Positions 34,451 to 46,160 of a stretch of 64,000 bases of DNA are shown here, piece after piece; positions within the stretch are counted from its first letter, which is position 1, and each line of letters starts with the position of its first letter. Made by a program: the position numbers and the translations under genes. This DNA is from Mesorhabditis belari (lineage: Eukaryota; Nematoda; Chromadorea; Rhabditida; Rhabditidae): positions 62,001 through 126,000 of the forward strand of contig CAUEEP010000733.1 of NCBI GenBank assembly GCA_958450365.1, read 5' to 3'. The notes beneath the pieces are model-generated. The model was given only the letters and a program-made list of their open reading frames with translations. It did no database searches and had not been told where the DNA came from.

Positions 34451-37400
34451 TCAACTAAAAGAGCCCATAGATAGGCCAGAATTTCGTTGTTCCAATTCAA
34501 TATGTTCAACGAGGGCCACATTTGCGTTCCCTTCTGGATCCGCTTTCCGACGTGAACCCAAACTTGGCCAACTCGGAATTCGCCCGCGTAGAATATGATC
34601 CGAGGCCAACATTTTACCAATACTAAGCACTTGTTCTGCGTGTTGTGCCACGAGTTGACGATGTCGCATACGGATTCGCTGAAAGTTTTAGATTATTCGA
34701 TTGTTTATCGTTTTTTTTCCTCACCTTTAGCCTTCTTGATTCAAAAGCGGCTTTCAAGATCACGAAAACAAAAGAATTTGTGGCTGAGTTTAGAAGAAGC
34801 AGAAATTCGGAGGCATTTGCTGGAAGAAGCCTCTCGATAATACCATCGCCAAAGAACACCTGAAAAATTTATCATTAAACTGCGATATTAGACTTAGTTG
34901 TTATTAGAACTGGTATTTTAATGATTAGAAGTGAAACCAACCCCAGCTACAGCCACAGCTGTTGGCCAACATCGAAGCAGCAAGAATTTACCAAGTAGTA
35001 GCACGGAGATCATCTGGAAATTTGAGGATTTGACAAGATTTGTTTTTTTACGAACCATTGAAGCCTGATATGCTTTGGAATTCTTTTTTATTCAATTTAG
35101 AAATATTTTTCACCTGAAGTGATCGAGTTTTGTCTTGATCAGCTGCAAAAAGATGCTCTTTCCCTTGTTCTAAAAGAATCAACGCTCGACAGTCCATCGA
35201 TTCACGTAAACCTAAATTTATAATAGTCTTAATTCGAAAGAATTCTTACCTTTAACTGTAGAAGCGGTGAGCAGTGTGATGACCACGAATGGGCCAAAAG
35301 TTTTCATGATTGAAAGTAATAGAGTGTGAAAGAGCACTTTGTAGTAAGGATTTAGCATTAGATCGGTTTTCACTTTCTGAAAGGAAACAATAAAATCTTT
35401 TTCTTTTTATTGTACCTGATTGAGGGTTTGATCGTTGTGAGTGCACGGGATGAGACGATATTCGAAAGAACAAGGCAAAGTCAGAAGACAGGCTAATGCG
35501 GTCAGCACCAATGGGAGACGGATTAGACCTGCAAATTCGTACAGATATAAGCATTGATCTTCATTAGATTATTCCGATTGTAGGCTTTAGCTCTCAAAGT
35601 CCGTTCATAATTGAATTTAATCGAGCGCCTCATTTTCTGGTCTAACTAGGGAATGGCGTCAACTTAAGCCTTTTTGAATTAGCTTATCTGATAGAGTTTT
35701 GAACGCTGATTTCAAATCTGTTTGGTTTTCAAATGATTCCAAATTTTTAGTTTCACTATCCCTTGATGGAGCCCTGGATCGCGATCTGGTTAAAAAGTTT
35801 AACTCGCATTTTCAGAGTTAACATATGCCTTCTTGCTTCCCTCAAAGATAACGGAGGCGTAGTGATAGTGTCCGCGTGTTTGTGGCGCTCTTGAACCCTG
35901 CTTCGAATCCCCTTAGCGTCAAAACTTTTGCTTATTTGTTAAAACGTTATACAGGGCACCGTTGGTGAAACTAAAATCAGATTTGGAATCAGCGTTCAAA
36001 ACTCTATCAGATGAGTCAGCCTTTTTGAATCGGCCTTGGCCTTAGCCTAATTTAGCGCCATTCACTAGTAAGTTCTAATTGAAGCTTTGTGCTTTAGAAA
36101 ACGCACACCTTCTGGTACGCTGGATTATGCCCCGACTTAAGTGCGTTAAGCTTAGCTTTCCCTTTTTACTCCAACTCAAATCTCACCTCCGATAAGTCGA
36201 GCATAACTCGGACGTCTCGGTTTCCCCCTCATCGATGCAGCTGAATGAAAGGGACGTGTGACGGCAAAGAATCTCTCAGCTGACACAACGATTAGCATCC
36301 ATGTCTGACGAAAGGATCAGTATTGAGAGATCTTCTGTCACTTACCGATGTGATATGAGCACATTCGAGTAATCCGTTTAGCGCCACCGCCCATGGATCC
36401 CAGAGCGACTCAGCGATTTGGAGGTAGTGCAGAGAGGCCCAGATTGAGTGGTGCATGAAAGCGGTCACTAACAGCACGACATCCCAAACGGCTAGGCCTG
36501 AATTCAAGTTTTATAATGATTGACTTAATATTTGCCACTTGGCATCTATTGGAAGGGTAAGGGGATTGCTGAATTGGGTGAATCAAGTTTAAGTTCGTAA
36601 AAGAAATGGAGAATGACGGTAAAATATGAAATCTAATCGTTATAAAAGACATTTGGACTTTAAAATCAATAAAACTTAGAAAGTTATCGGAAGAGGCAAA
36701 AAAGGCGCTAAAATTTTACCCGAAGATTTCGATTTGGCTTACTTGCAACACTTGAAATTAGCTAAACTAATTTTTAACTGACCAATTACGTTTTCTGGTA
36801 TGTTATTTGAAAATTTAGCTCTTTTTTTAAGCGTTCTCTACCTGTTAGTGAAACGAGCATCGCTGTGTTGATCGACGTGCGGAATAAGACTCGAAGACTG
36901 TACAGATTTCCGACAACACCTCAATCAAATCAATAAGCAATGCCTTCAAAGATTTATAGTTAGCTTTTAAAGCTAGTTTATCTACCAAGAAACTTCCTTT
37001 GAAAATCTTCAAATCCCTTCCATTATTTTTTTGGCAATGAAAATTCAATTAATTCTAGTTTTTCTTCTGATTTCTCTTCAGAGAAGCTAAATGTGGCAAA
37101 GATTCCACAAATGAAAAACTAGGATGGAAACCTTTTACGAAAAGGAAAACATTCATCAATTCATTTAGAAGATTATTTAGTACAAAGAGATGAAAGGGAA
37201 AAGAGAAGTGTCAATGAGAATCCCCTTTTCTCACTTTTAATCCCTCTCGTGTTCACGAAGAAACTTCTGACGCATGTATCCTCTCGTTTTTCTCTTCAAC
37301 GATCATTTTGTGATAAACAACTTCTCAATTTTTTGAGAATGATCAACAAGTGAATCAATTGTTGAAACAATTGATCAATTGTTTCAAAGAAGAAGGAAAT

Positions 37401-37901
37401 GTTTAATCAAGAGTTTTTAAAGTATAAGAGTTTGGCTAAGGATTAGACTTGTTTCTTTGTTTTTCTTTGAAGCATTGAATGCATGAATCCATTTCAGACA
37501 TGGACAAGCATGTGACCGGTGCCGAGTGTCGACTAGTTAAAGTTAAAGAATTCTTGTCAAACTTATACTTTAAAAACCTCTTGATTAAACATTTCTTTCT
37601 TTTTGTTATAATTAAAATAATAAAAGTTTGAAGAGTTAAAACGGAATGGGAATTTTTATCAATTAGAAAATAGCTTTTCTGGGAAAAATAGTGCGATAGA
37701 ACTGGATTTTAAGGTAAATTGCCGCAGAGAAAATTAGAGCTTTGTAAAGATAAAGAATTCATTTAGATTTAGCTTAGTTATGTTTTTCAATTGTTTAAAC
37801 AAACCGAGAACAATGACGATAAGTGAGAGTGGGCCATCAAAGAGGAGAGATGCGTCGAGAGGCGGTAGTCGACACTCGGCACCGGTCACATGCTTGTCCA
37901 T
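34451..37901 (-). CDS. seven-transmembrane G-protein-coupled receptor, rhodopsin-like
   Basis: Ten minus-strand exons: 37901-37805, 36919-36842, 36497-36346, 36304-36187, 35528-35416, 35376-35250, 35211-35114, 35013-34942, 34859-34725, 34678-34451. They sum to 1218 nt, 405 residues. TM1 is split between exons 1 and 2 (GPLSLIVIVLG then VVGNLYSLRVLFR). TM2 has GLAVWDVVLLVTAF. TM3 ends SAERFFAVTRP, the DRY counterpart. TM5 follows NPYYKVLFHT. TM6 has LLLRCWPTAVAV. TM7 has LLNSATNSFVFVILK in place of NPxxY. A 75-residue tail follows. A cysteine in extracellular loop 2 (RLIPCTHND) is present, but none is seen at the usual start of TM3. It looks like a nematode neuropeptide/FMRFamide-type receptor; the ligand is unknown. 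Exon 2 uses an atypical acceptor (TTGATTGAG). Confidence 0.85.
35644..36069. repeat. terminal-inverted-repeat element with tRNA-like core in a receptor intron
   Basis: Arms of about 80-90 bp at 35644-35735 and 35975-36069 are inverted copies (GAATGGCG ends, then TCTGATAGAGTTTTGAACGC). The middle contains tRNA-like promoter boxes (GGCGTAGTGATAGTGTCC near 35860 and GCTTCGAATCC near 35910). It is bounded by ACTAG on both sides. It lies between receptor exons 4 and 5 and has no coding capacity. Confidence 0.7.
37453..37538 (+). repeat. inverted copy of the receptor's exon 1 start
   Basis: This 86-bp segment is the reverse complement of 37866-37950 with few differences. It carries the splice acceptor, the ATG and the first dozen codons of receptor exon 1 (MDKHVTGAECRL), but faces the plus strand inside the receptor's own intron 1. 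Confidence 0.85.
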
Positions 37902-37954
37902 GTCTGAAAAGGACTCATGGATTCAATGCTTTAAAGAAAAACAAAGAATATTTG

Positions 37955-38642
37955 AATTGTAAAGGAATTTGAGGAGATTAAAGTCATTGGCTTACGATTG
38001 TCTGATTGATTTTTGATTTTTGTCAAGTCATTGGTTTATGTTAATTTCAGGAAGAGTTAAGGATTTCCAAAAAGAGAAATTAGTGGAATAAATAGTATGT
38101 AAAAGGTTAAATTTTGAGATTTTAAACGATTCTTTAGCTAGTTGTAAATTAAAAGAAATGATTTCCTTTTCGTATATGAAAACAAGAGAAGTGAAGACTA
38201 ATGGGAGGAGATCAATGCGAGACAAATCCCATGAAATGAGTCTTAGACAAGAGTTGAATGTTCTCTAGGGAAACTTTGATACTTTTTTTTCCCATCAGAT
38301 TTCCTCTTTTTAATAATTAGTGAAGTGATTCTTCAAATACTGCCCATTTCTGACACCGAATTATGATTGAGTTTCAAAGGAATGAGACTAATGAAGATGT
38401 AAAGGAGGGGAATTCGAGGATATCCTGAAAAATGAGTTGCTCAGGGGTTTCTTGATGTTTTTGGTGTTCTGCGAGTAAGCTAAAAGAAACTAAAAGATTA
38501 TTATTGACGTATTCAAAAAGCTTTAGGTCTGTCACACGGATTTATAAACAATCTCCAAAGCTGTTTAGTCAATCTCTTGTGCTGTTTTTAAAGTCTATCC
38601 ATTGAAATCTATTCTCTACAAATTTCTACTCTCTACAAATCT
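37955..38642. other. no supported gene
   Basis: AT-rich sequence upstream of the receptor gene, possibly including its promoter. No exon series or repeat was identified. Confidence 0.4.
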
Positions 38643-38650
38643 CTATTTCT

Positions 38651-39465
38651 GGGAGGTAGTCAAATGAGCGCCAACAATTGGGCGCCAATCATTTCAGCGC
38701 CAACGATTTGGCTCACGCTTATTTCAGCGCCACTCATTTGAGCGCCGTGCCAAAAATGACTGGAAAACAATCATTTGAGCGCCAAATTAAAAAGGCCTAA
38801 AAACGTTCATTTAAGCGCCGGGCCAAAAATGACTGGAAAACGTTCATTTCAGCGCGACTAAATTTTAATATTTTTGCTTTCTACGCTGCTTTTGCATGTT
38901 TTTTAGGGTTTTGCTTCTGTTTTTACACTTTTTTTCACTCATTTGACCTAGGGCACGGTAGTAGGCATCAAATGCGCGGAAAAAATTGTTAGATTAGCTC
39001 GTATTTAAGGTTTTTTGATGAAAAGTGTAAAATTTGCTAGTTGTATGATATTTTCCCCAATAGCATGCTTTTCACCGTTTCTTGCCGTTTTCGTTTACAA
39101 TTTGCTTACAGTTAACATAGTTCTTTGCTTAGGCTCGTGAACTGCGCAAGAAGTGGCGAGACAAAGGAACACTCTGAGTCAAAGTAACGTTTTGTTCATG
39201 ATTTATTTTGGTTTATTTTGCTGCCAAGAATTATTTTTATCTTTAGATGATTTAGATAAAAACATACAGTAAAAACTTTGAGATCATGCAGAAAATGCAA
39301 AAATAACATGCATATACAGAATGGGCTGATTCGGCGCTGAAATGAATGTTTTCCAGTCATTTTTGGTGCGGCGCTGAAATGAACGCGCGCTAAAATGATT
39401 GGCGCTGAAATGATTGGCGCTCAATTTTTGGCGCTCAATTTTTGGCGCTCATTTGACTACCTCCC
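38651..39465. mobile_element. 815-bp hAT-like non-autonomous element with 8-bp target duplication
   Basis: Termini are perfect inverted repeats (GGGAGGTAGTCAAATGAGCG), and the element is flanked on both sides by CTATTTCT (38643-38650 and 39466-39473). Both subterminal regions contain many copies of ATTTNAGCGCC/GGCGCTNAAAT in opposing orientation, as expected of transposase-binding repeats. The interior (38870-39330) is AT-rich with no long frame. TIR length and the 8-bp duplication fit the hAT superfamily; no transposase is present to confirm. Confidence 0.85.
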
Positions 39466-39740
39466 CTATTTCTCTACAAATTGACATCTATTCTCTACAA
39501 ATTAAAAGTAGATTCTTTTATCTAATTTTAAGTTGACGAAAGTTTACATAAATAACTAGAAAGATCTAGATCAATTGACTTACGAAATTTTAGTTCTTAT
39601 TCGAAAAAATAGCACTCATTGATCGAAAATTTAGCGGATAGCTATCACAAAATTTGTTAAATCATTAACGGCTTTGGATAAAACAAAAAAAAGCAACTCT
39701 TGACTAGATTGGGTAAACTTTTAAGATCAAAAATTGAATA

Positions 39741-39950
39741 CCGTATTTTCTCTAATAGTAGTGCATCCCGGCGAGCTGAGTTGGTGACGATTTTACGGTT
39801 TTCAAGCTTTTGCAGAAGCTCAACACTCAAATCCCCCACAAGATCTCATCAGCTACATTTTCCGATCCCACATTGATCGGTTCTGCGGTTCTCGAGGTTT
39901 CGAGGAATTTAGGCAACGCTTGGGGTGCACTACTATTAGAGAAAGTACAG
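39741..39950. repeat. TA-flanked MITE, copy 1
   Basis: 210 bp with inverted termini CCGTATTTTCTCTAATAGTA and, inverted, CTGTACTTTCTCTAATAGTA, flanked by TA. The interior shares GAGTTGGTGACGATTTTACG with two neighbours. The TA target suggests mobilisation by a Tc1/mariner-type transposase. Confidence 0.8.
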
Positions 39951-39968
39951 TATATAATTTCTATTTAA

Positions 39969-40180
39969 CTCTCTCTAGTAGTAGTGCACTTTGGCGAGCC
40001 GAGTTGGTGACGATTTTACGGTTTCCAAGCTTTTGCAGAAGCTCAACACTCAAATCCGCCCACTAGATCTCATCAGCTACATTTTCCAACCCCACATCAA
40101 TCGGTTCTGATAAGCGGTTCTCGAGATTTCGAGGAATTTAGGCGACGCTCACGGTGCACTAATATTAGAGAAAATACGGT
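39969..40180. repeat. TA-flanked MITE, copy 2 (left end eroded)
   Basis: Same interior and right end as copy 1. The left terminus is degraded (CTCTCTAGTAGTAGTGCA), so the copy is probably older or truncated. Confidence 0.75.
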
Positions 40181-40257
40181 AATTACAATTGTTTACAGAT
40201 ATACGCAGAGTTTACAGATATTACAGATACGCAGAGACAGACACAGCTCTTTCCATA

Positions 40258-40479
40258 TACCGTCTTCTCTCTAATAGTAGTGCACCCCGGTGAGCCGAGT
40301 TGATGACTATTTTACGGTTTCGAAGTTTTCCCAGAAGCTCAGCACTCAAATCCCCCACAAGCTCTCATCGTGAGCTACATTTTCCAACCCCACATCGATC
40401 GGTTCTGATAAGCGGTTCACGAGATTTCGAGGAATTTAGGCAAGGCTCAGGGTGCACTACTATTAGAGAAAATACGGTA
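40258..40479. repeat. TA-flanked MITE, copy 3
   Basis: Same family as the two preceding copies, with both termini (CCGTCTTCTCTCTAATAGTA and its inverse) and TA on each side. The three lie in tandem within 740 bp, in the same orientation. Confidence 0.8.
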
Positions 40480-41940
40480 TATATATAAAGCAAAACAGGA
40501 TCATAAAAAAGGGTTTAAAAGTTATCAGAAGTTAACAAAAACTTTATTGGCTTTATAAAAGTGCTAAAAACAGAAGATTGCATGGAAATAAATAATATAA
40601 AATGTAGAAATGACAAAATGTGACCCAGAAAACCATATCTATTTTCGAGGAAGCGAGAAAAATTCAAAAATTTGAGCTACTCTCGATTCTCGGGATACAC
40701 AAAAATGGCAACAACGAGAGACAAAAAAAAACCAAAAATTTCTACAAGATCCGTTCCAAATTTCCTTTTCAACTGATTGTCTGAAGTGAAAATGAAGTCT
40801 GAAAACGATGGACTTATGACCAAAGTTCTCACAAAAATAAACCAATCATTAGCCGATTTTAGAAAACTTTTTTTCAAAAGACCATCTATTTTTGAGTTTT
40901 TTTTAAGAGTTTCAAGATCACTTTTCCACGTTTTTTTCGATAATTCAGAAAATTCACACTAAAATTTGGTTAATTCTGAAAGACTAGAGATTTAGCAGGG
41001 AAAAAACGTCAAAAAGTTTGAGGTTTTTGAAGATTTGAGTAATTTTATGGCTTCAGGAAGAATAGAAATATGATTGAGTGAATGAGGAAGGGGAAAGAGA
41101 AAGAAGAGAAGAGAAAGAAGAGAAGAGAAAGAAGAGATGAGAAAGAAGAGAAGAGAAAAGTTAATCCTTGATATGATAAGTGATGATTTTTAACATGTCA
41201 ATAAGTTAGGTGATCTCTGATCTCTTTCCAGTCAAATTAGTCCATTTTGGTGGACTCAATTCTTTGTTTTGATTAGTAAAGCAAAGCTTTTCAGTGTGCT
41301 TTTAACTTTAAGCTAACTTTTAAAGCATAAAATCCACTCAAAAGGTTGCTACTTGAAAGCTCCAGTGCACAGAAGTGATTTGTTTTTAAAAAACTGGAGT
41401 ACAAAGTACAGAAGACAATTGGGTAAAGGGAAGCTAGTCAAAGCTGAATAAGAGAACTCTAGAAATACAAGAGTAAAGTGAAATTTGTAATGCTTTGATA
41501 ATCTCTCGGGATGAAATAAGAGAAATTCACTCGTATTTGAGGATTTTCTTCGGCACAAATTTCACAAAAGAGAAGAGAAGAGGACCTTCATTTATCCCTG
41601 CTCTAATCTGGTGAAGCTGAGAGTGAGGAAAGTGAGAATATTAGACGATTTGACGGGGGTTTGTAGTCACAAAACACGACAACTTTCTTTTTTTTCACGC
41701 TTTTGTCGATACTTTTATGTATTACTTTGCAATTTTGAGGCAAACTTTGAGTAAAAAACGAATAGATAAAGAGATAAAGAGTCAAATAAAGGGAAAATGT
41801 GAATGAAGTGCAATTCTGTGAAATTTGTAATTGGAAATTGGGTTTTACGAATCGAAGTTGTGAACGAACATCAATAATCATCATTCAAATTGTAATTAAA
41901 GGCTCAAAATCACCCAGTTGACGTTAAAATGGATTTCTCT
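40480..41940. other. no supported gene; GA-rich tract at 41090-41160
   Basis: Several short frames exist on both strands but none has domain-like sequence. A purine-only stretch of GAAAGAAGAGAA units occupies about 41090-41160. Confidence 0.4.
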
Positions 41941-41944
41941 ACCT

Positions 41945-42025
41945 CTACCAAGTGGTCCAGTCGATAAGATGCTTCCACTGGTTCCTTTCGCGTTGGGTTC
42001 GCGTTCTGTGACTACCAACTTGTCT
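41945..42025 (+). repeat. tRNA-like sequence, probably SINE-derived
   Basis: Contains AGTGGTCCAGTCGATAAGAT (A-box-like) and GGGTTCGCGTTC (B-box-like) at tRNA-like spacing, but no pairing acceptor stem. Not called as a functional tRNA. Confidence 0.35.
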
Positions 42026-42202
42026 GGATATTTTGTTTTTGGTCATTTATTCTCTCTATTAATACTATAATCCCCAGTACACCAGGATTGAAAGGGATTG
42101 AAAAGGGCATCCTTTAAATGGCAGATAAAAGTCAAAAATTAAACTAAAACCGGGGTTTTTTTGCTCTCAATTTAGTCTTTTCCCAGTTTTTTCTTAGGCT
42201 AA

Positions 42203-42464
42203 CTTAAAACTGAAATCAAAATGAAACACCGGGAAAGCGCTAGTTTCGTTTCATAGTGCTAGCGCTCACTAGCGCTTTCCCGCTTCACTAGCGCTTTCCC
42301 GCTTCACTAGCGCTTTCCGCTTGCTTCACTAGCGCTTTCCCGCTTCACTAGCGCTTTCCCGCTTCACTAGCGCTTTCCCGCTTCATTAGCGCTTTCCCGC
42401 TTCACTAGCGCTTTCCCGCTTCACTAGCGCTTTCCCGGTGTTTCATTTTGATTTCAGTTTTAAG
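42203..42464. repeat. inverted repeat enclosing a 19-bp tandem array
   Basis: Outer arms of about 40 bp (CTTAAAACTGAAATCAAAAT then GAAACACCGGGAAAGCGCTAGT) are inverted copies. Between them lie about nine copies of CACTAGCGCTTTCCCGCTT, one with a small insertion. The tandem unit is the same sequence as the inner end of the arm, so the array probably grew from one arm of a foldback element. Confidence 0.85.
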
Positions 42465-43029
42465 TCCAAAGTTGGGCTCAACTTTTCTCGGATTAAGATT
42501 TTAAAATAGACGGGTTTTTTTGGTATAAATGTAATTCATTTTAACATGTATTCACATCAGAAAGGCGATGGGGGGAAAGAAATATTATAGGAATTGAATT
42601 CCATCAAAGCATTCGCTGAATTCCCAGAGGTAACTCGAAGGTTATTAAATATAAATCAATAAATTATTGTTTTCTTTGGATGAATGATAAACTTAATTAC
42701 TTGAAATTTAGGTTTCAATTTGTTTTTTGATAAGTTACAACAAAAATTCTAATTACTGCACAAATCAAAACAGAAATTCGTACTCGAAAGTTAGTAAAGA
42801 AATGCAAAATTCGAGATACTGATCGAAAAAAAAAAGAAAGAACAAGGTAATGATTGACATTTTTGAAAGGCCAAAACACAAAAGGAGTTTGGTTTTTAAA
42901 ATGAAACTCCTTTGGGTCTTCTGAAAGAGAAATAATGGGATTTTTCCGTTCTCTTTTCTCTGACGTGACGATGACCAAGCGTAATGGATCCTCATCTTTT
43001 CTCTCTTTTAAAATAATATCCTTTTTAGA

Positions 43030-43535
43030 TTTGAAATTAATTAGGTAAAAATCTGCTGACTTTATGCTAGCTAATAAAGGGAAAAAGGTAAGCAAATCGC
43101 TTTTTTATCAGCGAAAATCCTTATCAGCTTTTGATGATGATGAGAAAATCGAAATTTCTAGGAATAAAGAAAGCTTGTAAGCTATTGAATAAAGAATAAA
43201 GAAAGAAAGCTATTGAAACTCTTAAATACATTGATACGTTGATAGGAATGATAAGAATTGATTCTCTAAGTAACTAATCAATAGAAAACCTTATATTAGA
43301 AATTAATTATGTAAAAATCTGCTGATTTTATGCTAGCTAATAAAGAGAAAAAGGTAAGCAAATCGCTCGTTTATCAGCTTAGTTATCAGCTTTTGATGAT
43401 GATGAGAAAATTGCAATTTCTAGGAATAAAGAAAGCTTGTAAGCTGTTCAAAACTCTTGAATACATTGATACGTTTATAGGAATGATAAGAATTGATTCT
43501 CTAAGTAACTAATCAATAGAAAACCTTACAGATTC
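43030..43535. repeat. tandem duplication of about 250 bp
   Basis: The segment starting near 43036 (GAAATTAATTAGGTAAAAAT) recurs at 43298, continuing through AAAAAGGTAAGCAAATCGCT to GATTCTCTAAGTAACTAATC. The two copies differ by point changes and a small internal reiteration in the first. Confidence 0.85.
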
Positions 43536-43549
43536 AAAAATCTAATGAA

Positions 43550-45790
43550 TACACTACCAATGAGAGCTAGAAGTGTTGTAATGAGTAAAAGAAGGAGAAG
43601 AAAAAAGAAAATTGAATTTAAAGGTTAACCCTTGCTCTTTACCTTAGCTATTAATAGTTTTAATATTGAGATATTCAGTTGTATAAGGGATACAAAAGAA
43701 TAAGACTCACAAGTTTTCTGTTACTGCTTTCATTTACTTGTTAAGAAAAGGAATCTTTCAAGTACACTCACTCCTTTATTTCAATGGAAAATCTAAAACA
43801 ATAGAAGAATTCTGATGAAGGAAATGGATTGATAAGAGATAAGAAGCAATGAAATTATTTATTCTAATTGTTTGCCAACACAAATTCTCCATTAGATACT
43901 TTTAAATTCAGAAAGAGAATGCTAAAACTAATTACTCCAAGAAAAAGAGTAAAGATAAAATTTCCGGAAGAAGGCAAAAGAGTCCTTTTTTCTTTTTTTT
44001 TTGAGAAAATTGAAGTCGAATAGAGAAAATAGTGTATGAAGTGTTTGAATCGAGTGTCAAATCTTCATTAACGAGTAGGAAGAGGAAATAGAAAGGGTTT
44101 TTAAAGGAAGGAAGTCCTTTTCTCTTCACTGGATTAATTGCTTGAAAAGTGAAAGAATGATTCGAAGCATGGTAGCTGGATTGCTTTGTCTACCTCAAAA
44201 CAAGTATTGGATTGAGGAAGTACTTGATTCGGTGTTCTTTGTCAAAAGAATTCTTAGAATTTTTCAAATGTTAGACAAAGTTTTTGATTCATTGATGAAG
44301 TTAAGAAGAATTTTTAATTTAAGAAAACAAATTTCAGCTCTAGTAAAGCTTTTTTTCATTGCTTTGAGTTCATAAAACAGCAGAAATCAATTTTAAAGCC
44401 TTTACAAAAATAGAAAACTAAAGCAGGGCATTAAGGAACTGTAAATAGAAAAGAATAGAAAAGCCGAAAAGCCGAAAAGCTTGAGGATATCGCGAAATGA
44501 GCTAGACTAAGCTCAACTAAAAATAACAATTTCATTCCCTGGGAATCCCTTGATTTCAAAGATTTCAAATTGAAAAAACTGAAAGAAAAGGATAGTTACG
44601 AGTTCATATTTATCAAGAAACTATCTAATTTGAATTTTTTGTAAGTTGAGGGTGGATCTGAATCAATCTTTTTGCATTTTTTTTCTATTTTAGTGATATT
44701 TTCTTTCTTGTTTCTTGGAAAAGGGATTAGAAATGATTTCTTATTTCGATTATTTCGAGAAATTTTCCATAGCAATTAGAAAAATTGATTCTAAAATCAC
44801 AGATCTTTGTAGGTTTTCGGATTTACGAAGTCTAATCTAACAAAGTGAATCCAGAAACAGAGTTTGGAACTTCAAGATAGAATCTAAAAGCTTAAATATT
44901 CGAATGCTAGCTACACAACAGTGAATAAGATGGTAGACAAAGCAATCCAGCTACCATCCTACACAACAGCTCACTATGCCCATCAGTTATTTTAAAACCG
45001 GTGTCTACAATGAAATAATAACGAATAAAGCAAAGTTTTAGCAATAGATTGAATCAATTTATTAATAAACAAGAAAAGCAGTGTTTTCAAATCGTTTTCA
45101 AATCGAAAAATGTCAATAAACCAGCTGATCTGGCTTCTGATTAGTCAATAGCTAGTGATGAATCAATAAAAACAGGCATATGATGGAAAACAAAGTTGAG
45201 AGAAGCTTTAGCTCAAGTTAGGGTAAATCTTTAACCAGTTTAAACCATAAAGCCTAGCCTTGATCGAGTAAAATGTTTTAAAGCATCGTGCTTGTAAGCG
45301 AAAAAGAAAGCTGAAGTTTTACAAAGCAAAACCCAACGAATTGAGCAGCTACGGAAAAACGTAGCTGACTTTCTCTTTAAAAATTAAAAGATATTCAATT
45401 TTCCGGCTGCAAGCCTGATCGTGATGAGTCTCAAAAGCTGTCAAATCTAGTTTAACATTCAAAAAACAACTCTAGTTTAGCACAAAACTAAACAAGGAGT
45501 CTAAAGCTTGTCTCAAAAACAAGAAGAAAGAATAAACTTATGCGGATGATGAAGGAAAATAGAGGGGAATATAAAGAGACGCTCGTTTCCGGCTTGGATC
45601 TCTGAGTCCTCTTCGAACTTAACCTTTTCCTCTTTTCCTTCATCAAAAAACTTTATCCCTTTGTCCCTTGACTTCTAATTGAGCTTCTTTGTCAAAAGAA
45701 ATAGATCGTTTTTCTTTTTTCAGAAAAATATGCCAATGGCTAAAAGCAACAACAATTTTCAAGGGAATCTAATCTAATCAATTGTTGAAA
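43550..45790. other. no supported gene
   Basis: AT-rich with many short frames; the longest (44142-44375) has no recognisable domain and no splice partners. Duplicated phrases (for example GTAGCTGGATTGCTTTGTCTACC at 44170 and its inverse near 44940) show local rearrangement. Confidence 0.4.
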
Positions 45791-45799
45791 AAGGCAATA

Positions 45800-46160
45800 T
45801 GCAATGAAACAAGACTATTTGAGTCAGTGATCACTTCTGGTGGACATTCTGATGGACAAATCTATCATCATCATATCAAAAATGAAATATGCGCAATGAA
45901 ATAAGAGTATTTGAGTCAGTGATCACTTCTAGTGGACCTTCTGGTGGACAAATTGCTCATAATCATATGAAAATGAAATATATGCAATGAAATAAGATTA
46001 TTTGAATCAATGATCACTTCTGGTGGACCTTCTGGTGGACAAATCTCTCATCATCATATGAAAATGAAATATCGGCAATGAAATAAGATTATTTGAATCA
46101 ATGATCACTTCTGGTGGACCTTCTGGTGGACAAATCTCTCATCATCATATGAAAAATGAA
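45800..46160. repeat. about 90-bp tandem repeat, four copies
   Basis: Units centred on GATCACTTCTGGTGGAC start near 45831, 45922, 46010 and 46103. Each ends with a CATCATCATAT(G)AAAATGAAAT stretch. Copies 3 and 4 are nearly identical, which suggests recent expansion. Confidence 0.85.

Noticed and set aside
45800..46160. CRISPR-like array
   Set aside because: The units are contiguous 90-bp tandem repeats without unique spacers, in a eukaryotic genome.
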